Positions 33,743 to 45,711 of a DNA stretch of 64,000 nt are shown piece by piece. Position 1 is the first letter of the stretch; every line of letters starts with the position of its first letter. Source of the stretch: Lycium barbarum (Eukaryota; Streptophyta; Magnoliopsida; Solanales; Solanaceae); contig NC_083337.1 of assembly GCF_019175385.1 (NCBI RefSeq), positions 166,173,713 to 166,237,712 of the forward strand. Reading direction: 5' to 3'. The notes beneath the pieces were generated by a model. The model did not search any database and was not told where the DNA came from. It saw nothing but the letters and a program-made list of their open reading frames with translations. Position numbers and translations under genes: made by a program.

Positions 33743-36448
33743 GTTCAACGTTGGATCAATGGTGATATCAAAAATATTTTCTGTCCGTGTAATAAGAAAC
33801 AAATAACTTATTTTAGTGTCATGTATCTGTAAGGAATGTGATGTAAAACATGTGCGTTATATGCTTCGGCGCTTGTATTTTGACAGTGCAAACGTTTGTC
33901 AACAAGTCTGTGCCATATTGAATACCTATTGCAATGGCAGCGTCGATGTTCTAGTTTCCCTTTTTGAGATTGCATCGATAAAAGTTGAAGTTCTCTTCAT
34001 CCCCATTTTACCAAGCTAATTGTACCTTTCACTTGCCTTATAAGATTTTCTATTTCCATTATGTAATTTTCAGTCACTAGAAACAAAGGCAGCTTTTGAC
34101 ACCCACAAGCATAGACACATATTCAGCCCTAATTGTTAGTTAAAGGGAGAATCAACACTTTAGGACTATTATTATTGACGTATTCAGCCAAAAGTGAAAA
34201 ACAGGATAAGCTAGTTGCCAGCTCCATCCAGAAATTAATTAATTCCACGTGGGCTTAATCAACTTGTCTGCTACTACATGAAAGATGCAACATTGGTGCA
34301 TTGCTTGCTAATACGACAATAAAACAAAGACAAAACAAATTGACGCCACTTTATCCTCCACTACAAAATGTATGAGAAAATTGAGAATAGAATAGTAAGC
34401 GAGACAATGCGTTGTCCTAATTAACGATACCACATGTCATCTAAAGTAAGTACTTAGAAGACATGGGTTTTCACTTTCATGGAAAACCAATAAGTGTTGT
34501 TCTCTAAAGGTGAATTTGCTACTAGAGTAGAACCTAAAATGGCACAAGGAAAAGGTTTATCCCATGTCGACATTATGATCTAACATTACCGACATTTTTT
34601 AACTCCAAATAAATTAAAGGGGTACCTAAACAAACATTAATGAGAATCTCAAGGAACGTGTAAGGAATAATAATTTGCATATTCTGTTAGAGATACAGAT
34701 GCACTTATACTTTTTAAAAAAATTGTTATTGGATGAACGGACAAAAAATAAAGCAAATGATAACAAGAAGTAACTAATTAATGCATGGCTAAGCAAGAAT
34801 ATGAAAAAGAAAAGAGAAATTTGAATAAAAGTTTTTAATGACAAAGCATGAACCATGGTAGACGACGAACTTCGATACAATACAAATTCACCTATAACAA
34901 AGTTTTTAATGACAAAGTATTTATACAATACTTATTCAGCTATAAACGTAAACAAAGAAACAGAAAAGTAAAATGAAAAAAATTACGTAGACGCGAATCT
35001 AGATTAAGAACGAGAAGAATTGACTTAATTAATTTGTTCATTAGCGGTAAGTGAAGATCAAATGTTGATCTCTTCCGAATATTAAAAAGAAAAGAAAAAG
35101 GTGAAGGTGGAAGCATATGCTTAGAAGATCCTCTCTCCACCAACTAGCAATAGTCACTTTTCAAAAGTTAATTTAAAAAAAAAAAAAGGCTCTGAGGTCT
35201 GAACTAATCTCCTTATTTTTCTTTAAAAATCATCCCCTCTTCCTATTCTTTCTCCTCCAAATTTTCTCCTTTTTTAGTTCCAACAAGAATGGAAGATGAT
35301 GATGGTGATGGTGGTGGTGATGATGATGATGATTCATCTTCTTCATGATGACGCATCATCATGTATCTTTTGTTGGGCAACTACTAACCCTTTGGCAATG
35401 CACTACGCAGTTATACAAGATATACGTACGTACCAGTTCAAGATTCAAGGCTCTTTTTTTTGTTTAAGAGATGCAGTTTTTTTCTTTTCTCTTAGAGGGA
35501 TACGTCCTTTTATTTCTTTTCTATATATTTTCTGCTTTACATCTTTGGTGTATCCCAAATTTAGTTGCAGCGGGAATGTAATTCGACTCTGTTTTATAAG
35601 ACGCCTTCTGTTATTTCCTTGGATTTCATGTTTCGTTGTAGCTTTAAGGATATACTTTTAACTTTTTCAATAATCTATCAACGTTTGATATACTATATAC
35701 TTATAACTTATAAGGTGGCATCAAGTAAATATGTATTGTTGAAGGCGTTTGCTTTTATTACAGAAGAATTTTTCTAGTTGTAAATTGCACGATCCAATTT
35801 TCAAGTATGTCCAAAAAAATTGAGAGATGGACATTCGTTCTAATATTTCTCGCTCCTTAAAAATCACTAAACACTACTGCAAATCCCTTTGTCAAGAAAT
35901 ATATATAGAATATAGATCATTAGAAAATTCCACAAATCGCTAATTCCTAATTAGAAAGATGAAGAAACCAAACAAAGAAAGATACGTATATATGACTAAG
36001 CTCTGTTTAGAAAAGAATTCCAAGAACTTTGCCACTGGTTCCTTTTTCGTTCGAGCTTCTTCGTGATGAATGATACATGTAAACAGCACAAGAAGTAAAT
36101 AAAGCCAAAGGATGTCATGATTTAATGTGTTTTCATTTCGGTAGTGCCAAGCACTTTTTATGCCTAATGAACGCCAAGGTGTCCCTTAGACCCAAACAAA
36201 CTAAAATTTTAATGCCAATTAGTCATTCATGTGATCACAAACCAAATCATTGTCTACAACGTAAAAGCATGATATAGATATTCCAGCAAGTCAGGATTTC
36301 TACTACGGAAATCTAAAAATATAAAGAAGTAAACACACGAAGAAGCTAATGGGTTCAACATTTAGTATATATACATAAAATATAATTTTAATTTTGTATT
36401 TACACTGCAATTTTTCACCGAAAGAAATTCAGATATACTCCTGATATA
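33743..36448. other. intergenic, no supported gene
   Basis: AT-rich. A short Asp/Gly-rich frame (MEDDDGDGGGDDDDD, 19 codons) starts at 35289 behind a CT-rich leader-like stretch but ends at once. Other frames (34626-35143 minus, 35296-35777 plus) show no family resemblance. Confidence 0.5.
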
Positions 36449-36653
36449 CTCCCTCCATCCCATATTAGTTGTCACGGTTCTCTTTTGCACATCGCTTAAG
36501 AAATCATAAATAAGAAACGTTTTACTAATTTACCTTATCTCTCTTTATAAATAAGGCTAAGCTAATCTTATTGGTATTTGAATAATCATAACATCAACCA
36601 ATAATACAAGTTTGAACTCTTCAAAGTTGTCAGCCAACATGGGACGGAAGGAG
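36449..36653. mobile_element. Stowaway MITE
   Basis: Ends ctccctccatcccatatta and gccaacatgggacggaaggag form the TIR, and TA flanks both sides (36447-36448 and 36654-36655). Confidence 0.9.
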
Positions 36654-37139
36654 TACTTGGAATTCAGTCCGATTTTTCTTTGTATCCCTCCACCCAAAAG
36701 AAAAAGACATAGCTACATTAGCAAGAAAGACTCCACATAAAGAAATTAATTGTGTATAATGAAGATCAAGAAGCATTTCCACCTTGAAGATGAGCTAAAA
36801 GTAAATACCTCCCTCATAGAGGAGTAAAGTTCAGTATGCTTATTACAGCGTTGGAAGACGATGTGGAATCAATTTGGACCAAAGGAACTTACTAATTAAC
36901 GGAGTTCAAATCAAATTAATAAGACAGCGTCCACCAAGTGACGTGGCGGAGAGTGTGCAACACTCTCCACTGTACAACTGGGCTTCAATTTTTTTTTTTG
37001 CCACGTCAGTCAAAAAAGGTCACTAAAATACTGAAAAATTAAGACTGGGGGTAATAGGTCGTCCGCAAAGGTTGAGTGCGTCATAATTAATCTGGCTATA
37101 CGTTGAGGGTTTTAATGTATTTTCCCTTTTATATATAAG
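36654..37139. other. intergenic, no gene seen
   Basis: No coding or RNA feature. Words such as caagtgacgtggcg and gccacgtcag occur near 36940 and 37000 but cannot be tied to a promoter. Confidence 0.45.
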
Positions 37140-37915
37140 AATGGATATATGAGTTGTATTCTCCGTTTGTTTTGATTGAGAAGTTTAGAATTTGAATGAA
37201 ACAAAGCTTTCTTGAAAAATCAGAACAATGAAGATTGGATTTCCGCTTGACGACGGTGTACTGCGACGATGATGACTGTTGTGACGATGACGACAATGAT
37301 AAAGTCTCTCTCTTTTGCCTTGATTTTAATTTCCGGTTTTACCTCATGGATAACAAAAGGAAATCTATTTTTTCTGATTTTGTTAGAAAATGAAGAGATC
37401 TGTATTAGTATTATATGAAAGTTGTATATAATGTTGTTGTAGTTGTATTCAATTTCATTAGAATTTCAAAGCGAGATTCAAAATTGCATTAAATTACGAA
37501 TATTGTATGAAGGTTTTATACAATATTGTTGTAGTTGTATTAAATTTTCAAAAACCTAACATGAACTTTTTACAAATTTTATACAGTTATATACATATTT
37601 CATACCGTTTCTATACAATTTTTATACACGAAAAAATTAAGAATTCTAAGCCTTGGGTGAGATATACATATTTCATACACAAAATATTGAGCGAAATTTT
37701 TAAGCCTTGAAGCGAGATATACATATTTCATACAGTTTTCATACACAAAATTTTGAGCGAAATTTTAAGCCTTGAGCGAGATATATACATTCATATACAA
37801 AATTTTGAGCGAAAATTTTAAGCCTTGACTGAAAATTTCGTATATGTTTTGTAAGAAATCTATCGTTATGTTTTGTAAACTGAAAGTATCGTTATATTTT
37901 ATAAATATACCCTAT
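37140..37915. repeat. dispersed repeat with internal tandem units (copy 2, inverted)
   Basis: Repeats of gagatatacatatttcatac, cacaaaattttgagcgaaa and ttaagccttg occur. This is the reverse complement of the unit structure at 15840-16600. Outer sequence (gttttgtaaactgaaag, tataaatatacccta) also matches the inverted flank of copy 1. Confidence 0.65.
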
Positions 37916-38292
37916 TCTTATGAATATATACGTCATTCTCCCATTTAAATTTTGTCCTTCAAAATCAAATTTATCCCATAAGGACATAAATTCTTTAAGG
38001 GCGTTGTCATAACTTGTGGTTATTATGATTATTCTTTAACGGCACTCCCATAAATTTTGAATATATGATTCGTGACTTATGCTCCAATATACATACGTTC
38101 GATTTTGCAGTATAAAAATTAACGACAATCCCATTTGAATGCCAAAAGTGCAAATGACCCAGCGTAAGTCCGCACTGGCCCAAAAGGGAGGGCCCAACCA
38201 TATGCGTTGTGTCAGAAGATTGGTACCAATAGCCCAAAGTCGGATGAAGTGTGGGTAAACAATCATTTTTAACAGCTGTTATCAAATGCATA

Positions 38293-38555
38293 CCCCCTCC
38301 ATCTTAAAATAAGTGTCACCTTAACAAAAAATTTATCCCAAAATAAGTGTCACTTTAAGAATTCAAGACAAAAATTAGAGAATATTTTCAACTATGCTCT
38401 TAGCATTAAAGAAGTTGTTGTCTTTAATATTGTTAAATTCTCAAAAAAATCTACTCTGATAAATAGGAGTAGTTTAGTAAAATCTATATTGTATTTATTG
38501 ATTTTTTAATGGATATAATTTTGCTAACATGACACTTATTTTGGGACGGAGAGAA
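38293..38555. mobile_element. Stowaway-like MITE
   Basis: ccccctccatcttaaaataagtgtcac at the left pairs with gacacttattttgggacggagag at the right, next to TA dinucleotides. The interior is AT-rich and non-coding. Confidence 0.8.
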
Positions 38556-38567
38556 TATTAGATATTA

Positions 38568-38803
38568 CTCCCTCCGTTCACTTTTACTTATCCATTCTGG
38601 ACTTTGCACACCCTTAAGAAATAATAAATGAAGTGCATACCTTACCATGGCTTGTTATGGATTTGAAAAATGATTTGGAATGAGTAATTAATGCTAAGGG
38701 TGAAAAAGAAAAAATAAATTATTTTTCTCTTGATATGCAAAAGTGGACAAATGACTATGAAAAACTATTTTGAAATAGTAGACAAGTAAAAGTGAACGGA
38801 AGG
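38568..38803. mobile_element. Stowaway-like MITE, adjacent to the previous one
   Basis: ctccctccgttcacttttac at the left pairs with gtaaaagtgaacggaagg at the right. A TA precedes the left end; the right end runs into a small ggtggaaggtgg repeat that blurs the border. Confidence 0.75.
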
Positions 38804-39527
38804 TGGAAGGTGGAAGGTGTATTTCAAAAGTTTTTAGGAGTAACATTTAGCCACTGTTTTGGAAAAAGTTAGAGATTGATTTTAGGCATTGGCTTTAAAA
38901 AAAATTCAAGTACTCCTAACTCTTTATCTTGGAAACGTAGTTCCCTTTTCTGCACTTCTTCAAATTTAATACTCGCAAGTCGCATGCATTTATGAGTTTA
39001 ATTGGACTGAAATGAATTTTTAAAAAGTAAATAAAAATATTTCAAATTTTCTGGTTTTAAACTAGATATATATTTCATATATCAAAAACGTTATTTGAAT
39101 TTTATAATCTTAAATGCGCCAAAATCTACTCCTATGAGAGAGTCTCACTGAAAGTAAAATGTGAATGGTGAAACTAAAAATCTACCTTTTTTGAAACAAA
39201 AAAAAAAAACATATAAAATGAAATGGGAGAGCAACCTGCTGATCTATTTAATCTCAGTCCTGAAAATAATAACAAAATGTCAACAAAAATTACCAAAAGA
39301 AATGAAAAAGAAAAAAAATGTTATTTCTAACCAAAAATAGCTCAACCATATTACACTCCCATTTCCTCTTTTTCCCGTCGCCAAATATTACTTTTTAGAG
39401 AACTGCCAACATCAAAGGCGCGAACTGAAATTGCGCAAAAAGTTAAAACTCATCTTCACCGCACATATACATATATCCAACGCTCCAAATCACGCCAGCT
39501 CATCAATCCTCGCACCTCCCCAACTAA
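38804..39527. other. intergenic, upstream of H2B
   Basis: No gene. Homopolymeric A tracts at 39199-39211 and 39311-39318. Confidence 0.5.
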
Positions 39528-39560
39528 CCAATAATATCTCATCTCTTACCCCTATAAATA
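39528..39560 (+). promoter_or_regulatory. CCAAT and TATA elements of the H2B gene
   Basis: ccaat at 39528-39532 and tataaata at 39553-39560 lie about 80-110 bp before the ATG, a normal core promoter spacing for a plant histone gene. Confidence 0.65.
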
Positions 39561-39639
39561 CATAATTACCAGCCCCAAATCAAGAACATCACTTCACTCT
39601 TAAACTATAAATTCCTTTCATATTTTTCTATTTGCAATA

Positions 39640-40059
39640 ATGGCACCAAAGGCAGAGAAAAAGCCAGCAGAAGAGAAGAAAGCGACCGTGGCCGAAAAAG
39701 CTCCGGCAGAGAAGAAAGCAAAAGCTGGCAAGAAACTCCCAAAAGACGCCGGTGAGAAGAAAAAGAAGAGGGCTAAGAAGAGTGTTGAGACATACAAGAT
39801 CTATATCTTCAAGGTGTTGAAACAAGTGCATCCTGATATTGGCATTTCTAGTAAGGCTATGGGGATTATGAACAGCTTTATTAATGATATTTTTGAGAAG
39901 CTTGCTCAGGAAAGTTCTAGATTAGCTAGGTATAATAAGAAGCCTACTATTACTTCAAGGGAAATTCAGACTGCTGTCAGACTTGTGTTGCCTGGAGAGT
40001 TGGCTAAACATGCTGTTTCTGAGGGGACTAAGGCTGTTACCAAGTTTACTAGCTCTTGA
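39640..40059 (+). CDS. histone H2B
   Basis: 139 residues, intronless, starting [15 protein letters not shown] Lys/Ala/Glu-rich N-terminal tail of about 45 residues precedes the histone fold, with [23 protein letters not shown] (helix 1 and loop), [14 protein letters not shown] (helix 2) and [20 protein letters not shown] (helix 3). It ends [15 protein letters not shown]. Lys135, in AVTKFTSS, matches the conserved H2B mono-ubiquitination site. The protein pairs with H2A in the nucleosome. Length and all fold segments are complete, so this is a functional replication-type H2B. No other histone gene is in the window. Confidence 0.98.
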   Translation: MAPKAEKKPAEEKKATVAEKAPAEKKAKAGKKLPKDAGEKKKKRAKKSVETYKIYIFKVLKQVHPDIGISSKAMGIMNSFINDIFEKLAQESSRLARYNKKPTITSREIQTAVRLVLPGELAKHAVSEGTKAVTKFTSS

Positions 40060-40283
40060 AGATTGGGTCTGAAGTCCTATGGTTTAAATTGATACACCTT
40101 AAAACCCATATGGTTCTAATATTAATTCCCAACTTTAATTTTTTTTGGAATGTAATGAAAAGTTCAAAGTAATTGACAACTTTTTGAATGATGGGTTTCT
40201 GGCATTTTCCCCTAATTTTATAGTTCAGTTTGTGAATATAATCTATAGCTCTGTTTTGAGTTCTCAAAATTTATGCTGCAAAA

Positions 40284-40389
40284 CCAAACAAATTAAAGTT
40301 AGAAACTAATGTTAAAACCAGAAGTGCAAAGGACGCATCAATTTTGCACTTCTGGTTTTAACATTAGTTTCTAACTTTAATTTGTTTGG
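40284..40389. repeat. perfect 47-bp inverted repeat (hairpin) 3' of H2B
   Basis: Arms 40284-40330 and 40343-40389 are exact reverse complements by base-by-base comparison, with a 12-base loop, ggacgcatcaat. The right arm and what follows (ttgtttggaatgtaatgag, aagttcaaagtaattg) resemble flanking sequence at 40145-40180 and 51375-51410. Confidence 0.97.
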
Positions 40390-41130
40390 AATGTAATGAG
40401 TAAGTTCAAAGTAATTGAATGAGAAGGGTTCTAGTGGCATTTTCCCCAGTTTGATTGGTGAATGCTCTCTGCTTTGAAGAAACTAATCTGATAGTCTCAC
40501 TCCCACAGCAACTACCATTAAGCAGTATTTGATGAAAAAATTGGATAAATTTACAAATAGAAAAAGATTGAGCTGCAAATAGATGGATGGAAAGATTGAT
40601 CCAACTAATAAGAACTATTCTTACAAAGGTTTTTTCCTGAATTCATGTTATACAGCAGGCTTTGATATGAACTCAACATGCGAGCCAAACGGGTCCTTAA
40701 CTTCCCTATTAGTCTGACAGATATAAGTGAACTTATAACTAATGATGCATGACAGAAATATACATTTAATGAAAGCCCACAGAACCCTCCATTCGCTTCT
40801 GATTTCTATTACTTGAAACTTCCCCTGCTGATCAAGAAACTGTTTTCCAGATGCTATATATATAGTTGTCTTCCTTATCCATTGCGTACTTGCATTGAAT
40901 ATTTTATATAGTACCTTTCTTGAACATCGTTCCCTCTTTCATTTTCAACAAGAGAAGAGTTCACTGCGATCGTAACGCTTCCTTGTTCTCCATTCTCTTA
41001 AACCTCTTGATTATCACCGCTTACAACTTACAAGTTCGTGTGAGTTATATCACACCATCTCTGCTTCAAATTTGGTCTTTCACACGGACGTTTTTTAGCG
41101 ACGGGGAATTCCTTTCTCCTTGAGTTCAAC
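40390..41130 (+). promoter_or_regulatory. upstream region of Yippee-like gene 1
   Basis: About 600 bp here matches the region before Yippee-like gene 2 (51460-51898), including ccagatgctatatatatagttgtcttcc at 40848 and ttgaatattttatata near 40894. The duplication therefore includes the promoter. The tatatata at 40855 is the likely TATA box, with a leader of about 250 nt. Confidence 0.55.
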
Positions 41131-42504
41131 ATGTCTGATCGTTTCTACAGATGCATTATCTGCCATACCCACGTCGCTCTCTCCAAAGATTTCAGCCTCA
41201 ACTACTCGGTAATCTTTTTTCTGCTCTTTCTTGACAATTGTTGTTCTGAATGTCAAATTCTTGAATTCCGATTTATTAGTAATTGATTAAGCACATCAGA
41301 TACGTAATGTGCATATTCATCATAGTTGCGAGCTAACATAACCTTTGCTTCTCTTGAAAAAATGACGGCTGTGATTATTAGATATTTTTAGGCTTAAATG
41401 CATTTCATCAAGTGCCGCCAACATTCTTCTTTCTTTTTGCAAGAATGTACAACACAATCTATTCATACCTCTATAGGAAAGATGGACAGATTGATCAAGA
41501 AAATGTATACCCAATTAGCATTTAGGAAGTGGATAGATCTTGTAATGCCTATGATTTATGCGCTTATTACTCAACGTTACAAGTTTTCTAGAATGATCAC
41601 AGAGTAAGCTTCATAATACTAGACTAGCCTGAGTAGACTCCATTAGTAACTGATGCAATGATATATTACTATGTAGATAATTCTTACTTCAATCATCTCA
41701 CCGTGCCATGTTTTTCCAGCCTGTGACAGGGGTGACTGGAAGTGTATTTGATAAAGTGTAAGTTTTCTTAGTACAAATTTCTTGGGATAGTTTAATAGAA
41801 GTTGTCTACATAGGTCGAACTAATCTGCACGACGAAATATGCAGGGTAAATGTGCATGTAAACAATGCAAAGAAGCAGAGGCAACTTGGTCCTCACACAA
41901 TAGTAGATGTCTACTGTAATAAATGCAGGAATCTAGTTGGATGTCAATTTGTATGATACCAAAAATTCTATGCCCCAAATTTGTTTAATTCCGTCAATGA
42001 GCAAAATTATCTGACATGAAATCTTCTTTTTAACCCTTTTCAGATTGAAGTACTTAAAGATGATCCAGTCGCAAGAAAAGACATGGTTATGTTGCATATG
42101 TGAGTTTACTATGCTACAAACTCATGTTTTCATATCACATGACGTATTTAATCTTATGTTTCCTGTTATCCTTTCACAGGTGGAAGCTGCAGGAAATGAA
42201 TAGAAACCAAATAGAAGAAGCAGCAGAACCAGGAGCGAATGCAAACCTAATAGAAGAAGCAGCGGAACCTGGACCGAATGCAAATCAAATAGAAGAAGCA
42301 GCGGAACCTGGACCGAATGCAAACCAAATAGAAGAAGCAGCGGAACCTGGACCAAATGCAAACCAAATAGAAGAAGCAGTGGAACCTGAACTGAATGCAA
42401 ACCAAATAGACTCAGCAGTAGAACCTGGAGCTAGTGCAGCAACCAGAAAGCGGGTATTGAAGAAATATAAATCTATCAATGCTATCATAAAAAATTCTCG
42501 CTAG
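41131..42504 (+). CDS. Yippee-like zinc-binding protein 1 with 13-residue repeat tail
   Basis: Five exons: 41131-41208, 41720-41757, 41845-41950, 42044-42099 and 42180-42504. All have GT-AG borders and total 603 nt, or 200 residues. The Yippee fold is recognised from C8-C11 (CIIC) followed by HTHVAL, then VFDKVVNVHV, and GPHTIVDVYCNKC with C63-C66. The four cysteines are the expected zinc ligands. After the fold (to about residue 93) the tail is six 13-residue repeats of the form NQIEEAAEPGPNA, then a basic end, TRKRVLKKYKS. Plant Yippee proteins are usually about 105-130 residues without such a tail; their molecular role is poorly known. The start differs from gene 2, where an upstream ATG is used. 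Confidence 0.85.
42205..42438 (+). repeat. 39-bp coding minisatellite, six units
   Basis: Six in-frame 39-bp units fill 234 bp of exon 5 of Yippee-like gene 1. The central four are almost identical and the first and last diverge. Gene 2 has one unit at the same place, so the array expanded after duplication. Confidence 0.95.
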
Positions 42505-43805
42505 GAGATCTCTTGAAGAAATGGATTGACTTCTACAAAAGAAACTTTGAATGCCCTTTACTTTGTATTTTTTCCATACTTTTCATAAGCTTTTCACATT
42601 TCTTCTATTGATATATGTACCCTAATATGGCACTGCAATATCCCACGCCCATGATTGAACAAGAACAAGAGATTCATACACTAGCTTCTTGTTGCTTAAA
42701 AGGGATTCTAGATCAGTTTAATGTACTGATACATGTTCACTGATGTTTTCTATTGAAACTGTGATAATATAGTTATCAAGCTTCACGACTAGCTCTTGAA
42801 GATCTGATAGTTTTTGGGTTAATTGAAGGTTATGTTTGTTTAGAATTAGGGTTTATTTGTATTAGATGGTATCTTACTATTTTGTTTTTGTTGTTGGTGA
42901 ACTTTTGGATCATCTTGATCCATTCTGTGTAGTTCAGATTTGGAATATAATGCTAATATAGTTCTGTTTTAGTCGTAAAACAAGGATACTTTTAATGCCA
43001 TAATTCAAAATTCTATAGAAACATTTTTGACACAAAAAGTTATTTCCTTAATTCTTTTTAAATCCTGCATATACATAAATTATTTTTGCAGAAAAATACG
43101 TGTGAGATTATTCCAAGTTATATATGAAACATCTTATTTAAATCACTATATGAGAACTTGAATATGGAATATAAACTTGAAAATTAATAAAAAGATGAGA
43201 AAAATATGGATTTTTACTAATGAAAAAAAGAAAAAATGTCGCATGTTTCGTTTATTTCTAAAAGGCCTTTTATGTTGCCTTTTATTTCTTAGTATTTATT
43301 GTTATTTGTTAATGAATATGTTGCATAAAAACTAAAAATGGAAGGTGATTAAAAAATAGAAAATTAAAAGAAATGAAAATAAATCAATTAAAGACATCCA
43401 TCCCTTATTTGTATACATCTTCATCCTACCCGTCTTCCCCTCAACTTTAAAACATGGAGCCTCCATTTCTTTCGTTCCAATTCCTCTAATTCTCTTCACC
43501 TTCAGTTCAGCTCATCTATTCGCTTCAAGAATATCATTCTGTGACATCCGTGAAAGTGATGAATTTGTGAAGAAATTCCAACGTAGCAGGTATTCGATCT
43601 TGTCTCTTGAATGACCAAAATGTTAGACGCATAGGAATTTGCTATAGCCTGCATGAAGTTCGGAGATCACCCTATTCGCCAAAAGATGTATGTATGGACA
43701 AAGAAAAAATTATCGTCGTCTAGAGAACCTCTTCATTGTCGTCAAAACTTTTCATTTCCTTACTTTAAAAGAACAATATAAATAATCACTATATTATTAA
43801 TATTA
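42505..43805. other. 3' flank of Yippee-like gene 1 and intergenic
   Basis: 42530-42830 matches the 3' flank of gene 2 (cttttcataagcttttcaca, taatatggcactgc, then acactagcttc and ttctattgaaactg). The rest is AT-rich with no supported gene. Confidence 0.6.
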
Positions 43806-44574
43806 GGACAAAGTCATAAATGGACCCCTGAACTTGTCCTGATTTTTCATTTAGACCTCTTAACTGAAATGTTTATCATCTTAACCCTCGAACATAAGAT
43901 AAAATGTGTCATTTGAACCCCTCGTGCCAGCTGGGCACACGCATGCAGTCCACTTGCAGTGACATGGAAAAATAGACCAGTGACATTGAAAAATAGACCA
44001 GTGACATGTAAGCCATGTCAACAAAAAAAAAAAATTTAAGAAAAATTAATTTAAAAATCTATTTAAATAATTTTAAAAAATCTGAAAAACCCAACCCATC
44101 CTCTTCGATAGCCCACTTCACCGCCGCCACTGCCACTGCTGCCTCCGCCGCCCCCGCCGCTTCAAAATCTATTTAAATAATTAAAAAAATGGTGCCATTT
44201 TTTGTCGGAGATTTATTTAAATAGATTTTGAAGTAGAGCAGCGGCGGTGGCGGCAGCGGCAGTGGCGGCGACGAAGTGGACTATCGGAGAGGATGGGTTG
44301 GGTTTTTCAATTTTTTTAAATTATTTAAATAGATTTTAAAATAGAGTTTTTGTTAAAATTAATTTTTAATGATTAAATTTTTTTTTTAAAAGAAAAAATT
44401 TGGTAACTCACGCTCTGTTTAAAGCAGTGCACTGCACGCGTGTGCCCAGCTGACACGAGGGGTTCAAATGACACATTTTATCTTATGTTCGAGGGTCCAG
44501 ATGGTCAACGTTTCAGTTAAGGCGTCTAAATGAAAAATCAGAACAAGTTCAAAGGTCCATCTATGACTTTGACC
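43806..44574. mobile_element. foldback MULE-like MITE with 9-bp target duplication
   Basis: Flanked by ttaatatta at 43797-43805 and 44575-44583. Ends GGACAAAGTCATAAATGGACC and its near-inverse form TIRs. The inverted homology continues inward through acacattttatcttatgttcgag and cgtgtgcccagctg to GC-rich ccgccgccactgcc / ggcagtggcggcg. Nearly the whole element therefore folds into one long hairpin. It has no coding capacity. A 9-bp duplication fits the Mutator superfamily. Confidence 0.88.
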
Positions 44575-44583
44575 TTAATATTA

Positions 44584-45701
44584 CATTACTTCATAAGACA
44601 AGAGAAAAGAACCAAAGAATGAGGATATAGGTTGCTCGAACTTTCAAAAAAGTCGCTAGATGCGTATCGAATCTTCCAACAATTTAGATGAACCAACACG
44701 CATCCGGTAACTATTTTGAAGAGTCCGAGCAACATAAGATCTGATATCATCATTTATATTGCAAAATTCGCTGAAACCCAAATAAATTATAATGAGTAAA
44801 ATGGATAAGATATTAATTGAAATAACCGAGAATTTCTTTTTGCAGCATGCTCTAAATAAAATCTTGGTATGGTTTCGTGACTCAATGCTAACAACATCAT
44901 GATTGGCAGAATCTTTGGCTTTATGTCAATACTGCCACAATGTGGAAAGGGCCGATGTAATACGACATTCCGCATTGCAGCGACCTTCTGACGGATATGT
45001 CCTTCAAGGTAGGATGATTTCATTTCTATATTTATATACTACTATAATTTATTTCTCTAGAGCATTTTTACAGGTGTAACGGTTCCTGGGAAATCAAAGC
45101 ACTTGGAATGATAGTCATATCTTTTCATCTTTGACGGCCTCTTAATTTAGATTTTAGTTTTTTTTTTGATAGAGTGACTTAATTTTTTTCAGCGAATATT
45201 TTAAAAGGAAAATATAAGAGGAAAAAGAAGGTAACCTTTTTCAATAATTATGGTGATTTAATGTGAGTTATGAATATTATTAATCAATTAAGAGTAGAAG
45301 TTATGAAGATGAAGAGATGAGTTATAGAGATGACCTTTTAGAATAAAATGATTAAGAAAATTTCAAAAAAAAAAAAATTAGAAAAAAGATAAATAGGATT
45401 CTTGGTCAAAGAGAGGTGTCAGAACATCCAAAAAAAAAATCCTTTGGTTTTGAGATTAATTTGTAACAGAACATTTAGCAATCCAATTATTCAAAGGTAG
45501 AATTAGGGACAAATGCCAGTACAAACCTTCATTAGAAAACTGTCAATTACTTTTGAACTTTTTGTTGCATTCTAAACAAATTAAAGTAGGCATTACTTTA
45601 AATAAAGTCACCGTCTGGTTTTCATGGAATTTCATCTAATTCAACCTTTGACCTATTGGATTCCTAACTCCCCAACAGCAGCTACAATGAATTAGTACTT
45701 G
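44584..45701. other. intergenic; inverted copy of the H2B-downstream repeat
   Basis: 45535-45590 (gtcaattacttttgaac, cattctaaacaaattaaag) is an inverted relative of the repeat near 40150, 40380 and 51380. No gene is supported; the minus frame at 44787-45023 has no family resemblance. Confidence 0.5.
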
Positions 45702-45711
45702 AGGAATATGA

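Noticed and set aside
33816..34019. 67-codon frame just after the TDBD-like gene
   Set aside because: The gene ends at a conserved GKEELNL stop at 33742, and this frame has no homology to the family.
35289..35345. Acidic micro-ORF (MEDDDGDGGGDDDDD) behind a leader-like CT-rich stretch
   Set aside because: Only 19 codons of trinucleotide-repeat sequence, with no downstream exon or promoter that could be tied to it.
40920..41123. Frame just upstream of Yippee-like gene 1 as a separate small gene
   Set aside because: The sequence aligns with the 5' leader of Yippee-like gene 2, so it is untranslated leader; its start has no support.
42122..42488. Minus-strand frames with regular Leu-rich (VQVPLLLLFGLHS) or Ser/Gly-rich repeats
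   Set aside because: They are shadows of the 39-bp minisatellite in exon 5 of Yippee-like gene 1 read on the other strand.
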